43,899 nt of DNA, taken from contig JAFZVW010000016.1 in assembly GCA_017617635.1 (NCBI GenBank), forward strand, positions 1 to 43,899, read 5' to 3'. The position numbers and the translations under genes were made by a program. The stretch's first letter is position 1. Every line of letters starts with the position of its first letter. The notes beneath the pieces were generated by a model. The model saw nothing but the letters and a program-made list of their open reading frames with translations. It was not told the DNA's origin and did not search any database. Source of the DNA: Bacteroidaceae bacterium (GTDB lineage: Bacteria; Bacteroidota; Bacteroidia; Bacteroidales; Bacteroidaceae). This document shows positions 32,285 to 40,153 of this stretch, piece after piece.

Positions 32285-32292
32285 TAAATTTG
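32285..32292 (+). promoter_or_regulatory. -7 box of the dnaX operon
   Basis: TAAATTTG fits TAnnTTTG and lies 42 bp before the ATG at 32334. A TGTG at 32259-32262 is the nearest -33 candidate, 22 bp away. Confidence 0.5.
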
Positions 32293-32333
32293 TAGCAATT
32301 AAATACTAACCGAACCTATAACATCAAATTATA

Positions 32334-34049
32334 ATGCAAGAGTACATTGTATCTGCACGCAAGTACCGCCCAATGACATTTGATACAGTTGTCGGCCAGC
32401 AGTCGCTGACGACTACGCTGAAGAATGCCATACACAGCGGAAAGCTTGCACACGCATACCTGTTCTGTGGTCCCAGGGGTGTTGGCAAGACCACCTGTGC
32501 GCGTATCTTTGCAAAGACCATCAACTGCCTTTCGCCCCAGGCAGACGGCGAAAGCTGCGGACAATGCGAGAGCTGCAGGAGCTTTGACGAAGGACGCAGC
32601 ATGAACATCCACGAACTGGATGCTGCCAGCAACAACAGCGTCGAGGATATACGCGAACTGATCAAACAGGTGCAGATTCCGCCACAGACAGGCAAATACA
32701 AGGTATTTATCATTGACGAGGTCCACATGCTGTCGACCTCGGCCTTCAATGCCTTCCTGAAAACGCTCGAGGAACCGCCACACTACGTTATCTTCATACT
32801 GGCAACAACCGAGAAGCACAAGATATTGCCCACAATCCTGTCACGCTGCCAGGTTTATGACTTCAGTCGCATTACACTCAGCGACACTGTCAACCACCTG
32901 AAACAGGTTGCACAGAAAGAAGGCTATACCGTAGACGACGAAGCACTGAAGCTGATTGCCGAGAAAGCCGACGGTGGTATGCGCGATGCACTCAGCATCT
33001 TCGACCAGATGATTGCATTCACCAACGGCAACCTCAGCTACGAAACAGTGTGCCAGAGCCTCAATGTTCTCTCGTCCGAGTACTATTTCCGCATTGTAGA
33101 TCTTTTCCTGGAGAACAATACCGAGGCATGCATGCTGCTGCTTAACGAGATCATACAGAAGGGCTTTGACCCCGGCAACTTCGTATCAGGACTGGCAAAC
33201 CACATGCGACAGCTGCTCGTGGCAAGGGACGAAAGCACCCTGCCCCTTCTGGAATGCAGCCAGCAGACACGTGAGCGCTATTGCACACAGGCAAAGAAAT
33301 GCAACTTCAAGTTCATATACCGCGTAATAAAGCTTGCCAACGACTGTGACCAGGCATACCGCCAGAGCCATAACAAACGCCTGCAGGTAGAAATCTGCCT
33401 GATACAATGTGCGCAGATAACACAGGGAGAAGATGAACCCGGCTCGGGGCGTAGCCCCAGGCGTATATTAAAACCCATATTCAAGACCCAGGTGCAGGCT
33501 CAGCCGGCGCCACAGGTCAGTGTCCCCGCGTCCAAGGTCGGTGTTTCTGCTCCCAAGTTCCAGAGTACGCCCAAACTTGCAACAGTGAAACTGTCAAATC
33601 TGGGACCACGCATCCACAATACCGTTAATGCAGACGTTGCAAAGGACAAGGAAGAGAAGCAAGTAACCGTAAGTCCGGAACTTGAAAGCCCATACACCGA
33701 AAACGACGTAATATTTCAGTGGAACAGGATGATAAATGCAATGCCTCAGGAACAAAAGGCAATGCAAATACGTATGCGCAGCATGACTCCCGTCTGGATT
33801 GAAGGCGACATCTACCAGGTTACAGCCAATAATGCACAGATTGCACAAAACCTGAACAACATGATGGCCGGCATCCTGTCCACGATGCGCCAGAATCTAA
33901 AGAACGGCAAATTCACGATCAACGTACGCATAGCCGAGGCACAGGAAATAAAGCGGATGATTTCCAAACCCGAAATGTTCAAAGCGTTTATGGAACAAAA
34001 CAGCGGAATATCAATGCTACACAAAATGCTGCATTTGGAACTGATTTGA
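32334..34049 (+). CDS. dnaX: DNA polymerase III subunit gamma/tau
   Basis: A 571-residue AAA+ clamp-loader subunit. Walker A GPRGVGKT (46-53), four zinc-binding Cys (65, 75, 78, 81), Walker B IIDEVHML (126-133), the sensor ATTEKHKI near 155 and the SRC motif SRCQVYDF are all present. A lid/collar domain reaches about residue 365, followed by a low-complexity linker and a C-terminal domain to 571. It loads the sliding clamp at replication forks. The linker holds a GGGGC-GTA-GCCCC hairpin (33446-33458) that encodes part of SGRSPRR. queF starts 19 bp after its stop. Confidence 0.95.
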   Translation: MQEYIVSARKYRPMTFDTVVGQQSLTTTLKNAIHSGKLAHAYLFCGPRGVGKTTCARIFAKTINCLSPQADGESCGQCESCRSFDEGRSMNIHELDAASNNSVEDIRELIKQVQIPPQTGKYKVFIIDEVHMLSTSAFNAFLKTLEEPPHYVIFILATTEKHKILPTILSRCQVYDFSRITLSDTVNHLKQVAQKEGYTVDDEALKLIAEKADGGMRDALSIFDQMIAFTNGNLSYETVCQSLNVLSSEYYFRIVDLFLENNTEACMLLLNEIIQKGFDPGNFVSGLANHMRQLLVARDESTLPLLECSQQTRERYCTQAKKCNFKFIYRVIKLANDCDQAYRQSHNKRLQVEICLIQCAQITQGEDEPGSGRSPRRILKPIFKTQVQAQPAPQVSVPASKVGVSAPKFQSTPKLATVKLSNLGPRIHNTVNADVAKDKEEKQVTVSPELESPYTENDVIFQWNRMINAMPQEQKAMQIRMRSMTPVWIEGDIYQVTANNAQIAQNLNNMMAGILSTMRQNLKNGKFTINVRIAEAQEIKRMISKPEMFKAFMEQNSGISMLHKMLHLELI

Positions 34050-34068
34050 AAACAACAACACATATACA

Positions 34069-34524
34069 ATGAACAGAACAGACGAAGGCCTGCAGCAGTT
34101 AGGTCAGAATACACAATACCGACAGGACTATGCACCCGAGGTACTGGAGACATTCCAGAACCGCCATCCCGACAACGACTACTGGGTACGGTTCAACTGT
34201 CCCGAATTTACCTCGCTATGCCCCATTACAGGTCAGCCAGACTTTGCCGAGATACGCATCAGCTACATTCCCGACCAGCGAATGGTCGAGAGCAAGAGCC
34301 TGAAACTATACCTCTTCTCGTTCCGCAATCACGGAGATTTCCACGAGGATTGCGTCAACGTCATAATGAAGGATCTGATAAAACTCATGGATCCACGCTA
34401 CATCGAGGTCACAGGCATCTTTACGCCACGCGGCGGCATCAGCATCTGGCCATACGCAAACTACGGCCGACCTGGGACAAAGTACCAGAAACTGGCAGAA
34501 CAACGCCTTGCAACACACGAATAA
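34069..34524 (+). CDS. queF: NADPH-dependent 7-cyano-7-deazaguanine reductase (type I)
   Basis: A 151-residue tunnelling-fold enzyme that reduces preQ0 to preQ1 in queuosine synthesis. The nucleophile Cys51 in [15 protein letters not shown] (with Asp58) and the QueF signature [21 protein letters not shown] (74-94) are intact. The length marks the short single-domain form. It lies between dnaX (19 bp) and a C_GCAxxG protein (12 bp), in one operon. No other queuosine genes are in the window. Confidence 0.95.
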   Translation: MNRTDEGLQQLGQNTQYRQDYAPEVLETFQNRHPDNDYWVRFNCPEFTSLCPITGQPDFAEIRISYIPDQRMVESKSLKLYLFSFRNHGDFHEDCVNVIMKDLIKLMDPRYIEVTGIFTPRGGISIWPYANYGRPGTKYQKLAEQRLATHE

Positions 34525-34536
34525 CACAACAAGACC

Positions 34537-35016
34537 ATGACACCTAAAGAGGCAGACGCCTGCGTACAGCAGGCCGTAGAAAACTTCAAGCAAGGTTACA
34601 ACTGCTGCCAGGCAGTTGTCGCAGCATTTGCACCATACTACAATCTTGACCAGGATATGGCACTGCGCATCAGCGCCGGTTTTGGCGGAGGTGTCGGACG
34701 TATGCGCATGATGTGCGGAGCAGTGTCAGGCATGGTTGTAGTTGCAGGATTGCAGGACGGACAGACACAAGGGTCGGACAATGCCGGGAAAGCCGAATGC
34801 TACAAGACCGTACAGCAACTGGTCAACGCATTCAAGGAAGAGAACGGAAGCATAATATGTGCCGAGCTCCTTGCAATGAACAAATGCCCCGTCGTTAAGA
34901 ACACCAATGTCCCCGATGCACGCACCGTAGAATACTACAAGGCACGCCCCTGTGCCCAAAAGGTCGAATCCGCTGCCCGAATCGTAGCAGACTATCTGCT
35001 AAGCAAAGCCGGTTAA
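34537..35016 (+). CDS. C_GCAxxG_C_C family protein
   Basis: A 159-residue protein of the C_GCAxxG_C_C family, named from its spaced cysteines. Here NCCQAVVAAFAP (Cys pair near 24-25), RMMCGAVSGM (the CGAxxG core near 59-66), the IICAELL cysteine near 107 and KCPVV plus PCAQKV further on are seen. Members are thought to be redox proteins or metal-cluster binders; no function is proven. It follows queF by 12 bp. Directly after its stop begins a 24-bp tandem repeat, which stays open in the same frame for 57 more codons, so the stop TAA alone ends the protein. Confidence 0.8.
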   Translation: MTPKEADACVQQAVENFKQGYNCCQAVVAAFAPYYNLDQDMALRISAGFGGGVGRMRMMCGAVSGMVVVAGLQDGQTQGSDNAGKAECYKTVQQLVNAFKEENGSIICAELLAMNKCPVVKNTNVPDARTVEYYKARPCAQKVESAARIVADYLLSKAG

Positions 35017-35025
35017 CGGTTATAT

Positions 35026-35169
35026 CACATCAACCCTCGGTTCATTCACCACATCAACCCTCGGTTCGTCCACCACATCAACCCTCGGTTAATCTACCAC
35101 ATCAACCCTCGGTTCGTCCACCACTTCAACCCTCGGTTGATTTACCACATCAACCCTCGGTGGATTTCG
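35026..35169. repeat. 24-bp tandem repeat, six copies
   Basis: Six units with an exact 24-bp period starting at 35026, each with the core CA-CATCAACCCTCGGTT and a variable tail (CATTCAC, CGTCCAC, AATCTAC or GATTTAC). Each core holds a small palindrome AACC-CTC-GGTT, widened to TCAACC...GGTTGA in copy 5. The array lies between convergent genes. The period is a multiple of three, but no start codon precedes it, so it is not taken as coding. Confidence 0.85.
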
Positions 35170-35214
35170 GGACACAGTTCTTTACAATAATCGGTCCCTC
35201 CGCCGTTCAATAAC

Positions 35215-35249
35215 AAGCGCCTGCTGGAAGGAATATCCAGTAGGCGCTT
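35215..35249. terminator. 13-bp inverted repeat at the convergent junction
   Basis: AAGCGCCTGCTGG (35215-35227) and CCAGTAGGCGCTT (35237-35249) form a stem with one mismatch and a nine-base loop. No strong T run follows on either strand, so it may be a bidirectional terminator of modest strength. Confidence 0.5.
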
Positions 35250-35259
35250 AACTATTTAT

Positions 35260-35331
35260 CGCGGCAAGTCGCGTGGAACTACATTTTAACAACTATGGAA
35301 CAATATGGAACGCGCCAACGGCGCATGGAAC
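35260..35331. repeat. REP-like hairpins with TGGAAC tags
   Basis: CGCG...CGCG at 35260-35273 followed by TGGAAC, then TTAACAACTATGGAAC (35286-35301), another ATGGAAC, and GCGCC-AAC-GGCGC at 35312-35324 followed by ATGGAAC. The middle part is the reverse complement of the 22-bp repeat at 6799-6885. The element reaches the stop of the LRR gene at 35333, as the one at 6903-6952 reaches the SDR stop. Confidence 0.6.
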
Positions 35332-35332
35332 C

Positions 35333-36964
35333 TCATTCTCCCGCCATTATCGTCAGTATCGTTGTAATGTCGCCAATCTCAATAGCACCACTCTTGTTTG
35401 CATCAGCCGCCTTGTTGTCGTAACCGGTAGCCTCGGGCGTAGCCATCAGGGTCAAGACAGATGTAACATCACCGATTTCCACTTCACCATTGCCGTTTGC
35501 ATCGCCAACGATATATGTGGGCTCTGCAATAGGCAGGATAGTGCCAAATTTATTCCAAGGATAAGTAGACTTGTATGTATCTAAAGCAGAAGCCGGAACA
35601 TACAAAATAGCAGATGCGATGCTGGAGTTCCAGAAAATATTTGGTCCGGTAGTCGGCACCTGTTTTGCCAAACACAACATTTCCTGTAAACCGGAGCATC
35701 CATAGAAAGCTTCCTTACTAATATATTCCATGCTCTCGGGAATGGTAATTGATGTTAGACCCGAGCAATTACCGAAAGCTAATATACCAATGCGACTCAC
35801 GCTGTTGGGGATAGTGATGGATGTAAGATCAGGACAACTGTAGAAAGCTCTGTCTGCAATTCCCAATGTACCCTCTTCCAACTCAATATGTGTTTCTGCC
35901 GGCATAGAACCCTTGTATGTATATGCGACTTTACCTGCATATATCAATCCATCCGGATGATTTTTGTACCATGGAGTACCAGCAAAAGCCTGATCACCTA
36001 TGCTTGTGACACTGTTAGGGATAGAGATATCGGTTAAATTCCAGCAACTGTAGAAAGCTTCATCTCCTATGCTCGTCACGCCGTCACATATCGTGGCAGA
36101 GACTATTCCACAAAAGAAGAAAGCTGTCTCTCCTATGCTCTTCACACTGCCAGGAATTGTAACCTCTGTCAGTCTGAGGCAGCTATAGAAAGCTCTGTCT
36201 CCAATTGATGTAACACCATTGCCAATCGTGACAGATGTAAGACTTAGGCATTTACGGAATGCTTCATCTCCTATGCTGGTCACGCTGTTGGGGATTATCA
36301 CCTCCTTCAGAGCGCTGCATTCATAGAAAGTCCTGTTTCCTATTGCTGTAACGCCATCGCTGATTGTTACATTTGTCAGGTTGGGGCATTCATGAAAAAC
36401 ATATTCTCCAATATTCGTCACACTGCCGGGAATAATTACAGAGGTTAAGGCATCGCACCATCTGAAAGCATAATCTCCTATGTCCGTCACACTGTTGCCT
36501 ATTGTGATTGACGGCAGGCTGGTGCACCCACCAAATGCCTCATATCCAATGCTCGTCACGCCGTCGCCCATTGTAATTGAGGTTATGCGCGTGCAACTGT
36601 AAAAAGCACGAGTTCCTATGCTCTTCACGCTGTTGGGAATAGTGAGGGAGGTCAGATGGTTGCAATCACAGAAAGCATCATTTCCTATGGTTGTCACGCT
36701 GTTGGGAATTGTCACCTCTGTCAACTCGTAGCAGTGATAAAAAGCACTGCCTTTAATTGTTGTCACGTCATAAGTAGTAGCATCGTATTGTACAGTCGCT
36801 GGAATCATCACACTGCCTGTGTATTTGGTGTCGCCGGATGTTACCTCAGCTTCCATATTACCGGTATCGAAATTGTAATAGATACCATCAATTTCAGCAT
36901 CATATGCACTTACCGTCAGCGTTGACAGCATAACTAAAATATAAAGTAGAGGCCTTTTTTTCAT
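35333..36964 (-). CDS. Secreted BspA-type LRR protein with dockerin-like C-terminus
   Basis: A 543-residue protein with a signal peptide (MKKRPLLYILVMLSTLTVSAY), a short beta-rich start, then about 17 LRR_5 units (for example ...SIGDEAFRKCLSLTSVTIGNGVTSIGDRAFYSC...) from about residue 60 to 460. The C-terminus carries two EF-hand-like repeats, VGDANGNGEVEIGDVTSVLTLM and ADANKSGAIEIGDITTILTIM, the plan of a type I dockerin. It should be exported and bind other proteins or the host surface. The ATG at 36964 is chosen because a promoter -7 box lies at 36986-36993. It is transcribed alone. Confidence 0.88.
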   Translation of the reverse strand: MKKRPLLYILVMLSTLTVSAYDAEIDGIYYNFDTGNMEAEVTSGDTKYTGSVMIPATVQYDATTYDVTTIKGSAFYHCYELTEVTIPNSVTTIGNDAFCDCNHLTSLTIPNSVKSIGTRAFYSCTRITSITMGDGVTSIGYEAFGGCTSLPSITIGNSVTDIGDYAFRWCDALTSVIIPGSVTNIGEYVFHECPNLTNVTISDGVTAIGNRTFYECSALKEVIIPNSVTSIGDEAFRKCLSLTSVTIGNGVTSIGDRAFYSCLRLTEVTIPGSVKSIGETAFFFCGIVSATICDGVTSIGDEAFYSCWNLTDISIPNSVTSIGDQAFAGTPWYKNHPDGLIYAGKVAYTYKGSMPAETHIELEEGTLGIADRAFYSCPDLTSITIPNSVSRIGILAFGNCSGLTSITIPESMEYISKEAFYGCSGLQEMLCLAKQVPTTGPNIFWNSSIASAILYVPASALDTYKSTYPWNKFGTILPIAEPTYIVGDANGNGEVEIGDVTSVLTLMATPEATGYDNKAADANKSGAIEIGDITTILTIMAGE

Positions 36965-36985
36965 ATTTACATCAATTTGCCGAGA

Positions 36986-37017
36986 CAAATATATCCACTT
37001 AACAGATATTATGCAAG
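36986..37017 (-). promoter_or_regulatory. Promoter of the secreted LRR gene
   Basis: On the minus strand TATATTTG (36986-36993) with CTTG 20 bp upstream (37014-37017). Transcription near 36979 leaves only the ATG at 36964, not the one at 36988, inside the mRNA. Confidence 0.65.
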
Positions 37018-37034
37018 TTTTCGTAAAAAAAAAG

Positions 37035-37110
37035 GGCTCACAAACTCAATTCTTTTTACACCTTTTTAGCAACATGTGTTCGTGAGCCTATGAAGCTAGC
37101 TTCGTGAGCC
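37035..37110. repeat. GGCTCAC/GTGAGCC cluster with a perfect palindrome
   Basis: Upstream of the LRR gene promoter: GGCTCAC at 37035-37041, then TTCGTGAGCC twice (37079-37088 and 37101-37110) flanking the 12-bp palindrome GAAGCTAGCTTC (37092-37103). The layout suggests either a regulator-binding cluster or a remnant of nested hairpins. No gene is seen between 36965 and 37315. Confidence 0.5.
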
Positions 37111-37202
37111 AAGTAACATATTATATCCAACACGCCTCCAGATGTGTGAAAAAACAACCAAGGGGAAAATCTGCGTTGCTATCTCTTACGCCAGTATTAG
37201 AC

Positions 37203-37253
37203 TTAGTGGGCAACTCTATTATAGTTAGTGGGTAACTCTAATATGGTTAGTGG
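37203..37253. repeat. 22-bp tandem repeat, about 2.4 copies
   Basis: TTAGTGGG units start at 37203, 37225 and 37247, a 22-bp period, with the second unit nearly identical to the first (ACTCTATTATAG against ACTCTAATATGG). It lies downstream of the Rnf operon terminator. No role seen. Confidence 0.55.
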
Positions 37254-37257
37254 AAAC

Positions 37258-37301
37258 ATAAAAATAGAGTGCAGTACAAAGCAATGTAACTGCACTCTAT
37301 T
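37258..37301 (-). terminator. Terminator of the Rnf operon
   Basis: A perfect 13-bp stem, AATAGAGTGCAGT (37263-37275) with ACTGCACTCTATT (37289-37301) and a 13-base loop. On the minus strand it is followed by TTTTT (37258-37262), 14 bp after the rnfA stop. Confidence 0.85.
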
Positions 37302-37315
37302 AAAGTGATAAAATC

Positions 37316-37936
37316 TTACAACCCCAATGCCTTTGCGAGGCCGCTGTCTACACCGCTGAAGCCCATGAAGGCCATGGCCAGGAGACCTGCGGTAACAAGG
37401 GCTATTGCCATTCCCTGCATGCCGCGTGGAATATTGGCCATGCTCAGCTGCTCGCGTATGCCGGCGAAGATAACCAATGCAAGTCCAAAGCCTATCGCAG
37501 TGCTGATGGCGTAGACGACACCTGTAAGCAGGTTAGGTTCCAGACCCTGGGAATTGTATGTTCCCTGGGCAACGAGGATAGCGACACCCAGTATACAGCA
37601 GTTGGTGGTAATCAGGGGCAGGAATACGCCCAAGGACTGATACAGGGCAGGCGAAACCTTCTTCAGGACAATCTCGACCATCTGTACCAGTGCTGCAATT
37701 ACCAGGATGAAGGCAATTGTCTGGAGGTATTCCAGATGCAGTGTATTCAGCACATAGACCTGAATCAGGTATGTAACGATTGTTGCCAGGGTGAGCACGA
37801 ATGCAACTGCTGCGCTCATGCCCAGTGCAGTGTCGACTTTCTTACTTACACCCAGGAAGGGGCAGATACCCAGAAACTGTGACAGCACAACGTTATTAAC
37901 GAAGATTGCTGTGATGAAAATCAATATGTATGCCAT
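37316..37936 (-). CDS. rnfA: Rnf complex subunit RnfA
   Basis: A 206-residue polytopic membrane protein with six hydrophobic helices. The conserved start ILIFITAIFVNNVVLSQFLGICPFLGVSKK and the LPLITTNCCILGVAIL segment (the two Cys take part in a membrane [2Fe-2S] centre shared with RnfE) identify RnfA. The Rnf complex moves electrons between reduced ferredoxin and NAD while pumping sodium or protons across the membrane. It is the last gene of the B-C-D-G-E-A operon, 28 bp after rnfE, and is followed by a strong terminator. Confidence 0.94.
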   Translation of the reverse strand: MAYILIFITAIFVNNVVLSQFLGICPFLGVSKKVDTALGMSAAVAFVLTLATIVTYLIQVYVLNTLHLEYLQTIAFILVIAALVQMVEIVLKKVSPALYQSLGVFLPLITTNCCILGVAILVAQGTYNSQGLEPNLLTGVVYAISTAIGFGLALVIFAGIREQLSMANIPRGMQGMAIALVTAGLLAMAFMGFSGVDSGLAKALGL

Positions 37937-37964
37937 GCTTATTTACGATTTGACAATTTACTAT

Positions 37965-38546
37965 TTACGATTTTAGCCTGTTGACAATTGCAATCAGGTA
38001 GCCAAGGGCGATGAAGGCACCGGGAGCAAGGACGAATACCAGGGCTCCGTAGCTTTCGGGGAACATCGTAAACGAGAATATCTTGCCGGTACCCAGCAAT
38101 TCGCGTGTTGCACCCAGCAGTGTCAGGGCAAGGGTAAAGCCAAGTCCCATACCTATACCGTCCATGACCGAGGAGACGGGACCATTCTTGGCGGCAAATG
38201 CCTCGGCACGGCCCAGGATAATGCAGTTTACGACAATCAGCGGAATAAAGAGTCCCAGTGACTTGTCAATCTCGGGAGCATACGCCTTGATCAGCATCTG
38301 CAGGATTGTAACAAGTGATGCGATGACAACGATGAACGATGGAATACGCACCATATCGGGAATCAGATTCTTGATAAGCGAGATAATCAGGTTGGAGAAA
38401 ACAAGCACGGCCATTGTGGCAAGTCCCATGCTCATACCGTTAAGTGCACTGCTGGTCGTACCCAATGTGGGACACATACTCAGGAGAAGCACAAAGGTGG
38501 GGTTTTCCTTGACTATACCATTCCACAGAACTTTAAGACTATTCAT
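37965..38546 (-). CDS. rnfE: Rnf complex subunit RnfE
   Basis: A 193-residue membrane protein starting MNSLKVLWNGIVKENPTFVLLLSMCPTLG, the conserved RnfE opening with its cluster-binding Cys, and a second conserved IPLIVVNCIILGRAEAFA segment. It is the partner of RnfA in the membrane electron path. The ATG at 38546 is chosen over an upstream in-frame ATG (38600): it has the strong AAGGAGG Shine-Dalgarno (minus strand, 38552-38558), rare in this window, and overlaps the end of rnfG by 8 bp. Confidence 0.94.
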   Translation of the reverse strand: MNSLKVLWNGIVKENPTFVLLLSMCPTLGTTSSALNGMSMGLATMAVLVFSNLIISLIKNLIPDMVRIPSFIVVIASLVTILQMLIKAYAPEIDKSLGLFIPLIVVNCIILGRAEAFAAKNGPVSSVMDGIGMGLGFTLALTLLGATRELLGTGKIFSFTMFPESYGALVFVLAPGAFIALGYLIAIVNRLKS

Positions 38547-39126
38547 GACTATCCTCCTTTCTATTATTATGCTTGGTTGACGAATATGCAACGTATGCAT
38601 TGTTCACGGCAGCAAGGAAAGCACGGCTGGTGATTGTGCTGGCAGTGATTGCATCTACCTCGCCGCCGTCCTTGGAAACGGTCAGCCTGCCTGCAGTCTT
38701 ACCGATAATATTGCCTTTGCCGTTCTTCTGAAACCACTCGCCGGCCTTAGCACCAAGGCCTGGAGTCTCGTTACTGGTCAGTATCGAATAACCCAGGACA
38801 TGGAATTCGCAATCAAGGCCTACCATGATTGAGAGACCGCCGCCAAAACTCTTGTTGCCGGGATCGCCGGTCTTGACGGCAGCACCCTTGTCCGTAATAT
38901 ATACAGTGGCGGCATCCTTGCCCTCGCCTACGACAACGGTATCGGTAACAGTAACGTCATCGGCACAGAGGACAGCCTTGATTGCTGCTGCCTCGTTTGC
39001 TTCTGCGATTTCGCGGATAGGACCCTCGGTCAGATGATTGACATAGGCCAAGGCTGCGCCTGCACATACGGCAATCAGAGTAAGTACAACAACCATATTG
39101 TACCATGTAGATTCCAGTTTCTTCAT
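38539..39126 (-). CDS. rnfG: Rnf complex subunit RnfG (covalent FMN)
   Basis: A 195-residue protein with one N-terminal membrane helix (about 9-29) and a periplasmic FMN-binding domain. The flavinylation motif is DAITASTITSRAF; Thr164 should carry FMN through a phosphodiester bond. GYSILTSNETPGLGAKAGEWF is the usual second signature. It overlaps rnfD by 4 bp and rnfE by 8 bp, so the genes are translationally coupled. It carries electrons in the Rnf chain. Flavin transfer would need ApbE, which is not in the window. Confidence 0.94.
   Translation of the reverse strand: MKKLESTWYNMVVVLTLIAVCAGAALAYVNHLTEGPIREIAEANEAAAIKAVLCADDVTVTDTVVVGEGKDAATVYITDKGAAVKTGDPGNKSFGGGLSIMVGLDCEFHVLGYSILTSNETPGLGAKAGEWFQKNGKGNIIGKTAGRLTVSKDGGEVDAITASTITSRAFLAAVNNAYVAYSSTKHNNRKEDSHE
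38552..38558 (-). promoter_or_regulatory. Shine-Dalgarno sequence of rnfE
   Basis: AAGGAGG on the minus strand, 5 bp before the ATG at 38546. It fixes the rnfE start inside the end of rnfG. Confidence 0.7.
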
Positions 39127-40118
39127 TTTGCAGCCTCCTTTCCTGGCTTCTCGCCAAAGCGTTTGGGTTTACAATAGGTATTGATCAGGGGAGTAAAGGC
39201 ATTCATAATAAGTATTGCAAAGCTCATGCCCTCGGGATAGGAGCCCCAGTTACGTATCACAACTGTAAGAATACCAATGGATACGCCATAGATAAGCTGC
39301 CCCTTGGGAACCATAGGGCTGGTGACATAGTCGGTAGCCATAAAGCAGGCGCCCAGCATCAGACCTCCACTGCACAGTACTGCAACCGGAGATGCATATA
39401 CAGGATCGGCAACATGCAGGACTGCACTGAGTACGGCAACGGTTCCCAATATGCTGACAGGGATATGCCATGTGATAATCTTGCGCACAAGCATGAATGC
39501 ACAACCCAGCAGGAGCAGAATGGCACTGACCTCGCCCAACGAACCGCCTGTCCTGCCGACAAGCATGTCAAGGCTGTCGGGCAGTTGGCTGAGAATCCCG
39601 GAATCACCCTCGGTAATCGCATTCTGCATGATACTCAAAGGCGTAGCAGCGGTTTCGGCATCCACATAGGCTACCGAACCACTAACAGGCCATATCGTCA
39701 TCTGGGCAGGGAACGAAATCAGGAGGAATACACGTCCTACCAGTGCAGGGTTGAAGGGATTCTGGCCAAGACCGCCAAAGGTCATCTTGCCGATACATAT
39801 TGCAACCATCGCACCAATCACGATAATCCATACAGGAAGGGTACTGGGCAGATTGAATCCCAACAGGATACCTGTAAGAATTGCGCTTCCGTCCCAGACA
39901 GTAACTTTCTCGCGACGCAGGATGAAGCGCGTAACGGCCCATTCAAACAGCACGCAGCTGACGACACTGGTCAGCATAACCACTGCAGCTCCCAGACCGA
40001 AGAAGTAAAGGCTGGCAATCATCGCCGGAACCAGCGCAATACATACACCATACATGTTCTTCTGCACGCTGTCGCCAGAATGAACATGAGGTGAAAGGGA
40101 AACTATAAGTCTATTCAT
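39123..40118 (-). CDS. rnfD: Rnf complex subunit RnfD (covalent FMN)
   Basis: A 331-residue membrane protein with about 9-10 helices. Early markers are SPHVHSGDSVQKNMYGV and later GGLGQNPFNPALVGRVFLL. The FMN-attaching Thr159 lies in DAETAATPLSI (the SGATPLS-like motif), and FMATDYVTSPMVPKGQLIYG is conserved. With RnfG it forms the flavin part of the ion-pumping chain. The end overlaps the rnfG start by 4 bp, and it follows rnfC after 35 bp. Confidence 0.94.
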   Translation of the reverse strand: MNRLIVSLSPHVHSGDSVQKNMYGVCIALVPAMIASLYFFGLGAAVVMLTSVVSCVLFEWAVTRFILRREKVTVWDGSAILTGILLGFNLPSTLPVWIIVIGAMVAICIGKMTFGGLGQNPFNPALVGRVFLLISFPAQMTIWPVSGSVAYVDAETAATPLSIMQNAITEGDSGILSQLPDSLDMLVGRTGGSLGEVSAILLLLGCAFMLVRKIITWHIPVSILGTVAVLSAVLHVADPVYASPVAVLCSGGLMLGACFMATDYVTSPMVPKGQLIYGVSIGILTVVIRNWGSYPEGMSFAILIMNAFTPLINTYCKPKRFGEKPGKEAAK

Positions 40119-40153
40119 CTTAATTGATAATTCTTAATACAAAAAACTCCTGA

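Noticed and set aside
35026-35169. Possible CRISPR array
   Set aside because: The 24-bp units follow each other directly with no unique spacers, and no cas genes are present. It is a simple tandem array.
35017-35190. Possible small gene with HINPR peptide repeats
   Set aside because: The frame is open but has no start codon or ribosome-binding site of its own; it only continues the frame after the C_GCAxxG stop.
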